A DNA stretch of 6,314 nt from the NCBI GenBank assembly GCA_030668165.1, contig DAOUUM010000180.1, forward strand, positions 1-6,314, read 5' to 3'. This DNA comes from Candidatus Heimdallarchaeota archaeon (lineage in GTDB: Archaea > Asgardarchaeota > Heimdallarchaeia > Heimdallarchaeales > Kariarchaeaceae). The position numbers and the translations under genes are program-made. Under the pieces are notes generated by a model, which worked only from the letters and a program-made list of their open reading frames with translations, made no database searches and was not told where the DNA came from. This document shows, piece after piece, positions 1-6,085 of the stretch. The first letter of the stretch is position 1; each line of letters begins with the position of its first letter.

Positions 1-1
1 A

Positions 2-1180
2 TCCATGGATTCTGATGATAAAAAGACTCTATTGACAATTGCACAGACTTCCATGTCTTCAAAGATCATTGCTGGTGAGAAGGATGTCATCGGTGCTCTT
101 GTAGTTGAGGCAGCAACTGCCGTTGAGGATGAGGGCAAGGTTGATCTTGATAATATTGTAATAATCAAAAAGGAGGGTGGATCTCTTGCAGAGACTGAAC
201 TGATCAAGGGATTAGTCCTTGACAAGGAAGTTGTGCATGCAGACATGCCCAAAGAGGTTGAGGGAGCAAAGATATTATTACTAAATATTGCTCTTGAAAC
301 AGTCAAGACCGAGTTTGATTCCAAGCTGAACATTGACTCTCCCGAACAGGTACAAAAATTCCTGGATCGTGAGCAGGAAGCACTCAAGGAGATGGCTGAC
401 AAGGTAATTGCAACTGGTGCAAATGTCGTATTCTGTCAGAAAGGAGTTGATGATATTATCCAACATTTCTTCTCAAAGGCTGGAGTTATGGCTGTAAGAC
501 GTGTCAAGAAGAGTGACATGACCAAATTGGCAAAATCTTGCGGAGCACCTGTACTTAGTAATCTGAGTGATCTTAGCAAGGATGATCTTGGAACTGCTGG
601 TGGAGTGAAAGAAAAAACCATTGCTGATGATAAGTTGATTTTTGTCACCGATTCACCCAAAACCAGATCCGTTACCATTATAATCCGTGGAGGAACTGAA
701 TTCGTGCTTGATGAGTATGACAGATCTATTCATGATGCACTCGCAGTAGTCCGAAATCTGATTGAGGACAAGAAGCTGGTAAGCGGTGGAGGATCACCCG
801 AATTCTACATGGCACACAAATTACGTAAATTCAAACTTGATAAATCGTCCAAGATCCAATTGGCAATAGAAGCATTTGCCAAATCGCTTGAGATAATTCC
901 AAGAATTCTTGCAGAGAATTCTGGGCTTGATCCCATTGAGATTATCGGTCAACTGAACAATAAATTTGACGAGGGTAGCTTCTACTATGGTGTTGCCACA
1001 GAATCAAGTACTGTCCAGGATATGATGGAATTGGGTGTTATGGAACCCGTAAGAGTTAAATCACAGGCTATCTCATCCGCTGCCGAGGCTGCAACCATGA
1101 TCTTAAGGATCGATGATGTTGTATCAGCCAAGAATCTAGGTGGTGGAGGCGGTGAAATGCCCCCAGGAATGGGAATGTAG
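2..1180 (+). CDS. thsA: Thermosome (group II chaperonin) subunit, 5'-truncated by window edge
   Basis: ATP-driven cytosolic chaperonin subunit that assembles into a double ring and refolds proteins in a closed cavity. About 391 residues are visible, against roughly 540 for the family. The reading frame is open to the left edge, so the ATG at 5 is an internal Met. The N-terminal equatorial ATP-binding motifs are therefore missing because of the window, not because the gene is broken. Visible in order, numbered from that Met: intermediate/apical domain with KTEFD (about 101-105), ATGANVVFCQKGVDD (136-150) and AVRRVKKSDM (163-172); IIIRGGTEFVLDE (225-237); SIHDAL with the likely catalytic Asp at 244; SGGGSPE (260-266), a nucleotide-binding element; LAENSGLDPIE (302-312); AAEAATMILRIDD (359-371). 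It ends in a Gly/Met tail, GGGGGEMPPGMGM, typical of chaperonins. Family assignment is very secure; which paralogue (alpha, beta or other) cannot be told, so the symbol is generic. Confidence 0.96.
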   Translation, partial: SMDSDDKKTLLTIAQTSMSSKIIAGEKDVIGALVVEAATAVEDEGKVDLDNIVIIKKEGGSLAETELIKGLVLDKEVVHADMPKEVEGAKILLLNIALETVKTEFDSKLNIDSPEQVQKFLDREQEALKEMADKVIATGANVVFCQKGVDDIIQHFFSKAGVMAVRRVKKSDMTKLAKSCGAPVLSNLSDLSKDDLGTAGGVKEKTIADDKLIFVTDSPKTRSVTIIIRGGTEFVLDEYDRSIHDALAVVRNLIEDKKLVSGGGSPEFYMAHKLRKFKLDKSSKIQLAIEAFAKSLEIIPRILAENSGLDPIEIIGQLNNKFDEGSFYYGVATESSTVQDMMELGVMEPVRVKSQAISSAAEAATMILRIDDVVSAKNLGGGGGEMPPGMGM

Positions 1181-1207
1181 ATTAATTAATAAATCCAAGC
1201 ATACTAA

Positions 1208-1212
1208 TTTTT
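1208..1212 (+). terminator. Putative oligo-T terminator after thermosome gene
   Basis: A T5 run lies 27 nt after the thermosome stop codon in AT-rich DNA with no strong hairpin. Archaeal RNA polymerase commonly terminates at such oligo-T tracts. Position and composition are seen; function is inferred. Confidence 0.4.
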
Positions 1213-1314
1213 GTAACTGAAAAATATTCGACATATAGATAATTTGAACACTTTACACGATTCAATTACTTAGAATTAAGAAGATTTAAGCATTGAAATG
1301 AGAAGATAACTAAT

Positions 1315-1327
1315 ATGGCTCAGCCAT
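1315..1327. repeat. Short palindrome between convergent genes
   Basis: ATGGCT and AGCCAT are perfect inverted arms around a single central C, and TTTT follows at 1327-1330. As RNA, only a 4-5 bp stem with a 3-5 nt loop could form. It may assist termination of plus-strand read-through, or be a protein-binding palindrome, or be chance. Confidence 0.3.
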
Positions 1328-1375
1328 TTTCTGCAGCAAATATTTTCATCAGATTTATCACATTGTGAATTTATT

Positions 1376-1412
1376 GAAAATCCTAATTATTTGTGATTTT
1401 CAGCAGGATTTT
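1376..1412. terminator. Inverted-repeat set in the 3' region of the S12 hydrolase gene
   Basis: AAAATCCT (1377-1384) and AGGATTTT (1405-1412) form a perfect 8-bp inverted repeat with a 20-nt loop. A competing arm, GATTTTC (1395-1401), pairs perfectly with GAAAATC (1376-1382) with a 12-nt loop. The set starts about 20 nt beyond the stop codon of the minus-strand hydrolase gene and faces the convergent thermosome gene. It is best read as a possible transcript 3'-end structure for the minus-strand mRNA; termination itself is inferred. Confidence 0.35.
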
Positions 1413-1434
1413 GTATAATTTAATTTTACAAGGA

Positions 1435-2751
1435 TCAATAATTAAAACTGTATTTTTTGAGTACTGAACCATCCATATGTAATTCTCCATCAATAAATCT
1501 TACTTCCTGTTCAGGAGATCCAAAAGGACTGGTTTTCTCAATTTTGAAATCATTATTTTCAATAAAACTTATTCTGGTAATTAACTCAGGAACCAATGCT
1601 CCAATCATAGGGATCAACATTAATTTCCCTGCTAATTGTTTAACGTAGAGCAAAGACCAGTGTTCTCTGTAAAGGCCTTCATATTTTGTGAAATCATTTT
1701 TATGTTCAGTTTCATAGTTTTTGTATTCAGAATTAGCATATGATACCATGTTTAATATTCCTGAAAATAGATATATTGGAGGGTTCAGAGTATTGGTCAA
1801 CACGGCAAGTATAATTTTGGTTTCTCGTTCAAATCCGGAGTTTGAAATATAACCTGGGTATCCGCCACCATGACCTCTAAAAGTTATTTCACCATATTTT
1901 GAGATGCTAAAACCAATTCCCCATTTTGCTTCTTCAGTTGAGAAAGTTTGATTATGCATTTCTTGTTTGATATAATCCCCAAATTTTAATCCTGCATCCA
2001 CTCCTGGTAGATGAGCATAGTAAAACTTCATCAGATCAGAGGCTGTGCTTGAGAAACCTGCTGCCGGATTCATTGATCGGGCTTCCACATCTGGAAATGC
2101 AGATCTTTGTTCATTTGGAAGTGCATAATTGTAACCTCTTGCATGTCTGTCTGAATGCTCACCAATCTCAGGGAAGGTATTATTCATTCCCAATCGTTTG
2201 CATAGATCTTGCATATATTCCTCATATTTTAAGCCTGAAACCTTCTCAAGAATTCTTCCAAGCATTGTGAAGGCAATATTGGAGTATTTTATCTGTAATG
2301 CGGGATCAAGTACTTCTACTCCCTTCTCTACAAGATCTTCAAATTCTTGTTCTGTTGGAAACTCATGTGTGTACCACTGCCCAAATTCAGAATCTCTGGA
2401 GATACCACTAGTATGGTTCAATAAATGTTTGATTCGGATATTATCATTTTTAGGCTTGAACCAAGTTAGATATTTACTTACTCTATCATCCATGGATAGT
2501 TTTTCTTGTGCATATAGTTCCATAATTCCTGTTGTTGTGAATAGTTTGGAATGAGAAGCAATTCTAAACAAGGTATCTGTGGTGAGTGGTTCACCTGTCT
2601 CAAGATTTTTCTTTCCAACTGAGAAATCCATCAACAAATCCTTGTCTAATTGCATAGCCACACTTATTCCCGGTACTTTTTCATGAAAACCTACAAATCT
2701 TACCCATTCTTTGATAAATGGAATAACCTCATCAAGTATCTCTTTTTTCAC
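1435..2751 (-). CDS. Serine beta-lactamase-fold hydrolase (PF00144 / MEROPS S12-like) with C-terminal beta domain
   Basis: A 438-residue penicillin-binding-protein/class C beta-lactamase-fold serine hydrolase. The catalytic set is complete: SxxK as SHSK (nucleophile S66, base K69) in FRIASHSKLF; KHLLNHTSGI (108-117); the YxN motif as YSN (156-158); and HGG (294-296), replacing the KTG of classical enzymes. Residues from about 350 to the end (TKYEGLYRE onward) look like the small lipocalin-like or DUF3471-like beta domain that often follows this fold. The length and two-part layout are close to the archaeal S12 peptidase Pab87. No signal peptide or membrane anchor is visible, so it is probably cytosolic. 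Archaea lack murein, so a peptidase, D-amino-acid peptidase or esterase role is likelier than antibiotic resistance; the substrate is unknown. The start is GTG (2751-2749). The overlapping ATG at 2753 is out of frame and followed at once by TGA, and the reading frame is closed by TAA at 2784-2782. By eye it is more AT-rich than cysS or folD. Confidence 0.9.
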   Translation of the reverse strand: MKKEILDEVIPFIKEWVRFVGFHEKVPGISVAMQLDKDLLMDFSVGKKNLETGEPLTTDTLFRIASHSKLFTTTGIMELYAQEKLSMDDRVSKYLTWFKPKNDNIRIKHLLNHTSGISRDSEFGQWYTHEFPTEQEFEDLVEKGVEVLDPALQIKYSNIAFTMLGRILEKVSGLKYEEYMQDLCKRLGMNNTFPEIGEHSDRHARGYNYALPNEQRSAFPDVEARSMNPAAGFSSTASDLMKFYYAHLPGVDAGLKFGDYIKQEMHNQTFSTEEAKWGIGFSISKYGEITFRGHGGGYPGYISNSGFERETKIILAVLTNTLNPPIYLFSGILNMVSYANSEYKNYETEHKNDFTKYEGLYREHWSLLYVKQLAGKLMLIPMIGALVPELITRISFIENNDFKIEKTSPFGSPEQEVRFIDGELHMDGSVLKKYSFNY

Positions 2752-2772
2752 ATTATCCGCATAGAGGTGACA

Positions 2773-2780
2773 AATATAAA
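2773..2780 (-). promoter_or_regulatory. Putative TATA box of the S12 hydrolase gene
   Basis: The minus strand reads TTTATATT here, centred about 25 nt before the GTG start. Archaeal TATA boxes sit about 25-27 nt before the transcription start, so the mRNA would begin at or very near the start codon (leaderless). No Shine-Dalgarno sequence is evident. Confidence 0.5.
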
Positions 2781-2839
2781 ATTATGGAAGGAAGAAATTG
2801 AATTAAGAATACAATTCCGATATTTACCAAAAACATGTA

Positions 2840-2848
2840 TTTTTAAAA
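2840..2848 (+). promoter_or_regulatory. Putative TATA box of cysS
   Basis: TTTTTAAAA is centred about 30 nt before the cysS ATG, predicting an mRNA with a leader of only a few nucleotides. A purine-rich AGAAGGA lies at 2858-2864, too far from the ATG to be a convincing ribosome-binding site. Confidence 0.45.
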
Positions 2849-2873
2849 CTAAGTAAAAGAAGGATATACAGAG

Positions 2874-4316
2874 ATGTCTTCATTGGATAAGTACAAAATT
2901 CAACTCTATAACACCTTGAGCAGAAGCAAGGAAGATTTTATACCACAGAACCCCGATATGGTGACACTGTACAGCTGTGGTCAGACTGTATATGAGGACA
3001 TCCATGTAGGCAATGCAAAGACCTATGTCGTCTGGGATATTCTCGTACGCACGCTCAAACATCTGGATTATAATGTCAAGTGGGTTCAGAATTTCACTGA
3101 TGTTGGCCATCTGACCGATGATGCTGATGAGGGTGAGGACAAGATAGAGAAAAAAGCTAGGCTATTGAAAAAAGACCCAATGGAACTAGTGGATGAGAAG
3201 ATCTACGAATATTATCTCAGTTTAGATGCAATAAATGTTAAACGTCCAGACATAGCACCAAGAGCCACAGGTCATATTGTTGAGATGATTGATCTGATCA
3301 AAAAATTAATTGAGAATAAACATGCCTACGAGGTGGATGGATCAATCTACTATGACATCTCAACATTTGAAACATATGGTGATCTGGCAAAATTGGATCT
3401 TGAAAACCTCAAGGCAGGTGCAAGAATTGGTGTCAATGAGGACAAGAGAAATCCCGGTGATTTTGCATTATGGATCAAAGCACCTCAGGAACATATAATG
3501 AAATACACCTCTCCCTGGGGCAAGGGATATCCTGGATGGCATGTTGAGTGTTCTGTGATGTCTATGAAATATCTGGGTGAGACCCTGGATATTCATACTG
3601 GTGGTGAGGACCATATTGCAGTTCATCATACCAATGAGATTGCCCAGAGCGAGGGGGCAACAGGCAAAAAATTTGCCAATATATGGATGCATTCCGCATT
3701 TATCACTCTGAATGGAGAGAAAATGAGTAAATCCCTCAATAATTTCATTACCATAGCTGAGTTGATAGAAAAATATGGTAAGAACGTGGTAAGATTCTCT
3801 TTATCACAGAATCATTACCGTACTCAAGCAGATTTCTCCTACAAACAGGTAGAATCTCATAGAAAACGATACTACAGATTGATTAAATCATACCAGCTGG
3901 GTCTTCAAGAGATACACAGGTACAAAGATCAGGAATTTGATGTGGATGTGTCATTAAAATCACTTGATCTATTCAACAAGGCCATGGCAGATGATCTAAA
4001 CATTCCAAAGGCATTTTTACAGATCAATAATGCCGCAAGTAAGATTGATCAGTTCAGAAAAAATGGAGAGTTTGAGCAGATGCATAATTTCATGCGTACA
4101 TTTGAGATCATGATGGATGTTCTTGGAATTCCCATAATTCAACTAACACCTCGGGAAACAAAAAACATCGATATGATGATTAATTTGAGAATTCAATTGA
4201 AATCTGAGGGTAAATATGAGGATGGGGACAATATAAGGGATTATATCCAGTCTCTTGGCTATGTGGTCCAGGATCTATCCAAAACTGAGACTATCTGGTA
4301 CAAAGAAGAAAAATAA
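2874..4316 (+). CDS. cysS: Cysteinyl-tRNA synthetase
   Basis: Class I aminoacyl-tRNA synthetase that charges tRNA-Cys with cysteine using ATP, in the cytosol. At 480 residues it is the usual length for the family. The HIGH motif appears as HVGN (44-47) within SCGQTVYEDIHVGNAKTY. The zinc site that selects cysteine is intact: C35, C226 (in GWHVECSVMS), H251 and E255 (in HHTNEIAQSE), with the same C-to-H (25) and H-to-E (4) spacings as the E. coli enzyme. The second signature KMSKS is perfect at 283-287 in NGEKMSKSLNNF. Other recognisable pieces are QNFTDVGH (72-79) and HTGGEDHIAVHH (241-252). From about 330 on lies the helical anticodon-binding region (DALR-type), ending in short basic and acidic stretches. 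It is divergent from the S12 hydrolase gene and has its own TATA-like box. Having cysS implies direct cysteinylation, so the SepRS/SepCysS route need not be the only source of Cys-tRNA. Confidence 0.97.
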   Translation: MSSLDKYKIQLYNTLSRSKEDFIPQNPDMVTLYSCGQTVYEDIHVGNAKTYVVWDILVRTLKHLDYNVKWVQNFTDVGHLTDDADEGEDKIEKKARLLKKDPMELVDEKIYEYYLSLDAINVKRPDIAPRATGHIVEMIDLIKKLIENKHAYEVDGSIYYDISTFETYGDLAKLDLENLKAGARIGVNEDKRNPGDFALWIKAPQEHIMKYTSPWGKGYPGWHVECSVMSMKYLGETLDIHTGGEDHIAVHHTNEIAQSEGATGKKFANIWMHSAFITLNGEKMSKSLNNFITIAELIEKYGKNVVRFSLSQNHYRTQADFSYKQVESHRKRYYRLIKSYQLGLQEIHRYKDQEFDVDVSLKSLDLFNKAMADDLNIPKAFLQINNAASKIDQFRKNGEFEQMHNFMRTFEIMMDVLGIPIIQLTPRETKNIDMMINLRIQLKSEGKYEDGDNIRDYIQSLGYVVQDLSKTETIWYKEEK

Positions 4317-4335
4317 GGAAATAGAAAATCTACAA

Positions 4336-4339
4336 TTTT
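4336..4339 (+). terminator. Weak T-run after cysS
   Basis: A T4 run lies 20 nt after the cysS stop, followed by AT-rich DNA. It could end the cysS transcript before the next gene's own promoter. This is weak evidence, and read-through into the next gene is possible. Confidence 0.2.
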
Positions 4340-4374
4340 GGATAATTAATTTAACCAATAAGTCCACAAATACC

Positions 4375-4382
4375 TTAAATAC
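4375..4382 (+). promoter_or_regulatory. Putative TATA box of the 11-mer repeat protein gene
   Basis: TTAAATAC is centred about 25 nt before the ATG at 4404, the standard archaeal spacing for a leaderless mRNA. It directly abuts the other in-frame ATG at 4383, which could not then be part of the transcript. This decides the start in favour of 4404. Confidence 0.5.
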
Positions 4383-4403
4383 ATGAATCACTTAGGTTTA
4401 TCA

Positions 4404-4799
4404 ATGGAAAAAAAAGAAAAGAAAAAAGTAACAGATTTTGAAGTAAAGGATGCCTCGGGTAGTGGAATCACTGACGGTTTGGCTGATACGTCGGTGGGAA
4501 TTGGAAAAACAGTTCAAGAAGTGGTTGAAGCACCGTTGAGAGTTGTTGGAAGGACTATTGACGGAGTGGTTCAAGGTTTAAAACATGGTGTCGACCAATC
4601 TGAAAATCCAATAGAAGGTGTAGTGAAAGGAGTTTCAGGTGGAGTAGTAGGTGCACTTAAGGGAGTTGCAAAAGGAGTACATGAATCAGCCAAGAAAGTT
4701 GGATCTGGAGTTACGGAGGTAACAGATGGAGTGCAAAAAGTGGGAGAGACTCTTCAGGGCAAAAAGAGATTATCTGAAAGCGAAGAAAATGAAAAATAA
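4404..4799 (+). CDS. Small protein of synuclein/LEA-like 11-residue amphipathic repeats
   Basis: Not a gene I recognise. It encodes 131 residues from the ATG at 4404; an in-frame ATG at 4383 would add 7 residues (MNHLGLS), but the TATA-like box just before 4383 favours 4404. The N-terminus is very basic (MEKKEKKKV) and the C-terminus is charged and acidic (SESEENEK). In between, residues about 47-121 fall into an 11-residue period, best seen as GVVGALKGVAK (80-90), GVHESAKKVGS (91-101) and GVTEVTDGVQK (102-112). It is rich in Gly, Val and Lys, has no Cys or Trp, one Phe, and few prolines. Such periodicity suits an 11/3 amphipathic helix, as in alpha-synuclein, perilipins and LEA proteins, which are disordered in solution and helical on membranes or on drying. 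There is no signal peptide or true transmembrane segment. A membrane-surface, lipid-binding or stress-protective role is inference. It lies 87 nt after cysS with its own putative promoter. Confidence 0.75.
   Translation: MEKKEKKKVTDFEVKDASGSGITDGLADTSVGIGKTVQEVVEAPLRVVGRTIDGVVQGLKHGVDQSENPIEGVVKGVSGGVVGALKGVAKGVHESAKKVGSGVTEVTDGVQKVGETLQGKKRLSESEENEK
4542..4766 (+). repeat. Region encoding degenerate 11-residue repeats
   Basis: Cut every 11 residues from residue 47, the blocks begin VVGRTIDGVVQ, GLKHGVDQSEN, PIEGVVKGVSG, GVVGALKGVAK, GVHESAKKVGS, GVTEVTDGVQK and a partial VGETLQGKK. A Gly-Val pair recurs at residues 80, 91 and 102, with the order swapped (VG) at 113. The first two blocks fit less well. 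The repeats are clear at protein level and poorly conserved at DNA level, so they are old or selected for pattern rather than recent tandem copies. Confidence 0.6.
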
Positions 4800-4853
4800 T
4801 TTATAAGAACTATAAAATATGTACTAAATGCCTTGTCAGCGCCTCATTGTGTA

Positions 4854-4858
4854 TTTTT
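4854..4858 (+). terminator. Putative oligo-T terminator after the repeat-protein gene
   Basis: A T5 run lies 54 nt past the repeat-protein stop codon in the convergent gap before folD. It is a typical archaeal oligo-T signal by composition only. Confidence 0.35.
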
Positions 4859-4873
4859 CAATAACTTTCCCAC

Positions 4874-4878
4874 AAAAA
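4874..4878 (-). terminator. Putative oligo-T terminator of folD
   Basis: The plus-strand A5 here is T5 on the minus strand, about 75 nt beyond the folD stop. Together with the opposite T5 at 4854-4858 it would make the two convergent transcripts overlap by roughly 20 nt. This is inferred from composition. Confidence 0.3.
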
Positions 4879-4934
4879 TCCCAGTAATTTCAATCTAATT
4901 GATCTTTTCTTCGAATGCCCGAAATGAAATAAAC

Positions 4935-4952
4935 AATATTTTTATTAATATT
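4935..4952. repeat. AT-only inverted repeat at the folD 3' end
   Basis: Two copies of the self-complementary hexamer AATATT (4935-4940 and 4947-4952) flank TTTATT. The right copy touches the folD stop codon. The structure would be very weak and may simply reflect AT-rich composition. Confidence 0.25.
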
Positions 4953-5845
4953 CATTCAAGATTGAGTTTTCTCTTATAGGATAGGATGGTGTTTGAGAGT
5001 AACATGGTGATGGTCATCGGACCAACTCCACCAGGTACCGGCGTGATTAATCTCACCCTGTCCTTGACGGTTTCATAATCCACATCACCCACCAATTTAC
5101 CCTCGGCATTGCGATTCATCCCAACATCAATTACAACAGATTTCATTTCAGGATCAACCATATCAGCAGTAATTAAGCCCTCCCATCCAGTAGCAGCTAC
5201 TATAATATCTGAACGTCGTGTAATTTCACCCAGATTCTTGGTTCTTGAGTGACACAGAGTGACTGTAGCATGCTCGGTTTCTAGCAATCTCACCATAGGT
5301 CGACCTACCAGATTTGAACGTCCAATAACTACAGCACTGGCTCCTTTGAAAACCACGTCAGCTCGTTTGAGCAACTCAATGCATCCGGCTGGGGTGCAAG
5401 ATTTGAAGGTCGGCATACCAACCCATAATTTCCCAGCAGAGATGTAGTGCAATCCATCCACATCTTTGTCAGGAGATATTCTCATGGTGGCATCCTGTTC
5501 CTTGAGATGAGATGGAAGTGGTAGTTGGAGTAGGATACCATCAACCTCTGGATTCTTGTTAAGTTCATCTATTTTGGCAAAGAGTTCCTCCTCGGTGGTG
5601 TCCTTGGACATTCTGAAGACATTATTCTTGATACCTATAGCATTACAAGCCTTTTCCTTGAAGTTAACATAGACTTTGGAGGCCTCGTCCTCACCTACAA
5701 GAAGCGTTACTAGATATGGTTTTAATCCCTTCTCCTCAATCTCCAACTTCATCTTGGCACGCATCTCATTCCCTATGTTCGTTCCATCAATGATTCCCTG
5801 TGCAAGTTTATCATCAACGATCTTCGTAATCTCTGCTAATTCCAT
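4952..5845 (-). CDS. folD: Bifunctional methylenetetrahydrofolate dehydrogenase / methenyltetrahydrofolate cyclohydrolase
   Basis: Interconverts 5,10-methylene-, 5,10-methenyl- and 10-formyl-tetrahydrofolate with NADP+, supplying one-carbon units for purine and other syntheses in the cytosol. The 297-residue length is normal. The catalytic domain shows GEDEASKVYVNFKEKAC (51-67) with the conserved Tyr 59 and catalytic Lys 63, DGILLQLPLP (102-111) with Gln 107, and PDKDVDGLH (125-133) with Asp 130. The Rossmann domain shows the NADP-binding VVIGRSNLVGRPM (172-184), then TLCHSRTKNL, DIIVAATG (213-220) and VIDVGMNR (238-245). The family signature PGGVGPMT (271-278) closes it. The start at 5845 is the first ATG and has a TATA-like box about 27 nt upstream. 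It is monocistronic by context: convergent with the repeat-protein gene and divergent from the TlpA-like gene. FolD implies a tetrahydrofolate rather than solely tetrahydromethanopterin one-carbon pathway for biosynthesis. Confidence 0.97.
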   Translation of the reverse strand: MELAEITKIVDDKLAQGIIDGTNIGNEMRAKMKLEIEEKGLKPYLVTLLVGEDEASKVYVNFKEKACNAIGIKNNVFRMSKDTTEEELFAKIDELNKNPEVDGILLQLPLPSHLKEQDATMRISPDKDVDGLHYISAGKLWVGMPTFKSCTPAGCIELLKRADVVFKGASAVVIGRSNLVGRPMVRLLETEHATVTLCHSRTKNLGEITRRSDIIVAATGWEGLITADMVDPEMKSVVIDVGMNRNAEGKLVGDVDYETVKDRVRLITPVPGGVGPMTITMLLSNTILSYKRKLNLE

Positions 5846-5867
5846 ACAAGTAGTGCTCTGACAACTA

Positions 5868-5876
5868 TAATTTAAA
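5868..5876 (-). promoter_or_regulatory. Putative TATA box of folD
   Basis: The minus strand reads TTTAAATTA, centred about 27 nt before the folD ATG. This predicts a leaderless or nearly leaderless mRNA. No Shine-Dalgarno sequence is seen in the short spacer. Confidence 0.5.
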
Positions 5877-5980
5877 ATTAAAGTAATGTTACAAGATAAA
5901 GAAGGAAAATCTAGGTAATTATACCAGTTAATAATAAAATTAGACCAATATTAACAGATTACGAAATCCTAATCTTAAAT

Positions 5981-5996
5981 CCAATTAACTAATTGG
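5981..5996. promoter_or_regulatory. Perfect inverted repeat upstream of the TlpA-like gene
   Basis: CCAATTA-AC-TAATTGG is a perfect 7-bp inverted repeat with a 2-nt spacer. Two further pairs (5978-5979 with 5998-5999) follow a T:G position. It lies about 57 nt upstream of the TATA-like box of the TlpA-like gene and about 105 nt upstream of the folD TATA-like box. Its size and symmetry fit a dimeric regulator's operator; chance in AT-rich DNA is the alternative. Confidence 0.35.
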
Positions 5997-6051
5997 GTTA
6001 GAATTTGGTATCTTTGTTTCCTGTGATTTATTATGTAAAAACCGCAGAAGG

Positions 6052-6065
6052 TAATATATTAATAT
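6052..6065 (+). promoter_or_regulatory. Putative TATA box of the TlpA-like gene
   Basis: TAATATATTAATAT is centred about 27 nt before the ATG at 6086, again the archaeal leaderless geometry. A weak TAGGTT lies 4 nt before the ATG and could be a poor ribosome-binding site if the mRNA starts further upstream. Confidence 0.5.
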
Positions 6066-6085
6066 CCGATTCATAGTAGGTTACT

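Noticed and set aside
5..7. ATG near the window edge as the true thermosome start
   Set aside because: The frame is open to the edge and the protein begins mid-domain; about 150 N-terminal residues of the family, including the first ATP-binding motifs, would be missing.
2198..2554. Plus-strand 118-codon open frame inside the S12 hydrolase gene
   Set aside because: It lies opposite a strongly supported coding region and has no recognisable motifs, so it is an antisense shadow.
1435..2751. Antibiotic-resistance beta-lactamase
   Set aside because: It has HGG in place of KTG, no export signal and sits in an archaeal context; the PF00144 family is mostly peptidases and esterases.
2800..2817. GAATT/AATTC inverted repeat in the divergent promoter region
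   Set aside because: Arms of 5 AT-rich bases with an 8-nt spacer are expected by chance here.
4383..4403. Upstream in-frame ATG as start of the 11-mer repeat protein
   Set aside because: It directly abuts the TATA-like box at 4375-4382, so it would lie upstream of the predicted transcript start. The ATG at 4404 has the right spacing. Not excluded if another promoter or cysS read-through is used.
4910..4923. TTCGAAT resembling a tRNA T-loop
   Set aside because: The flanks do not form a T-stem, and no acceptor, D or anticodon arms fit upstream. Only a 4-bp TTCG/CGAA pairing is present.
5914..5925. GGTA-ATTA-TACC inverted repeat upstream of folD
   Set aside because: Only 4-bp arms, with no second copy and no clear relation to either TATA-like box.
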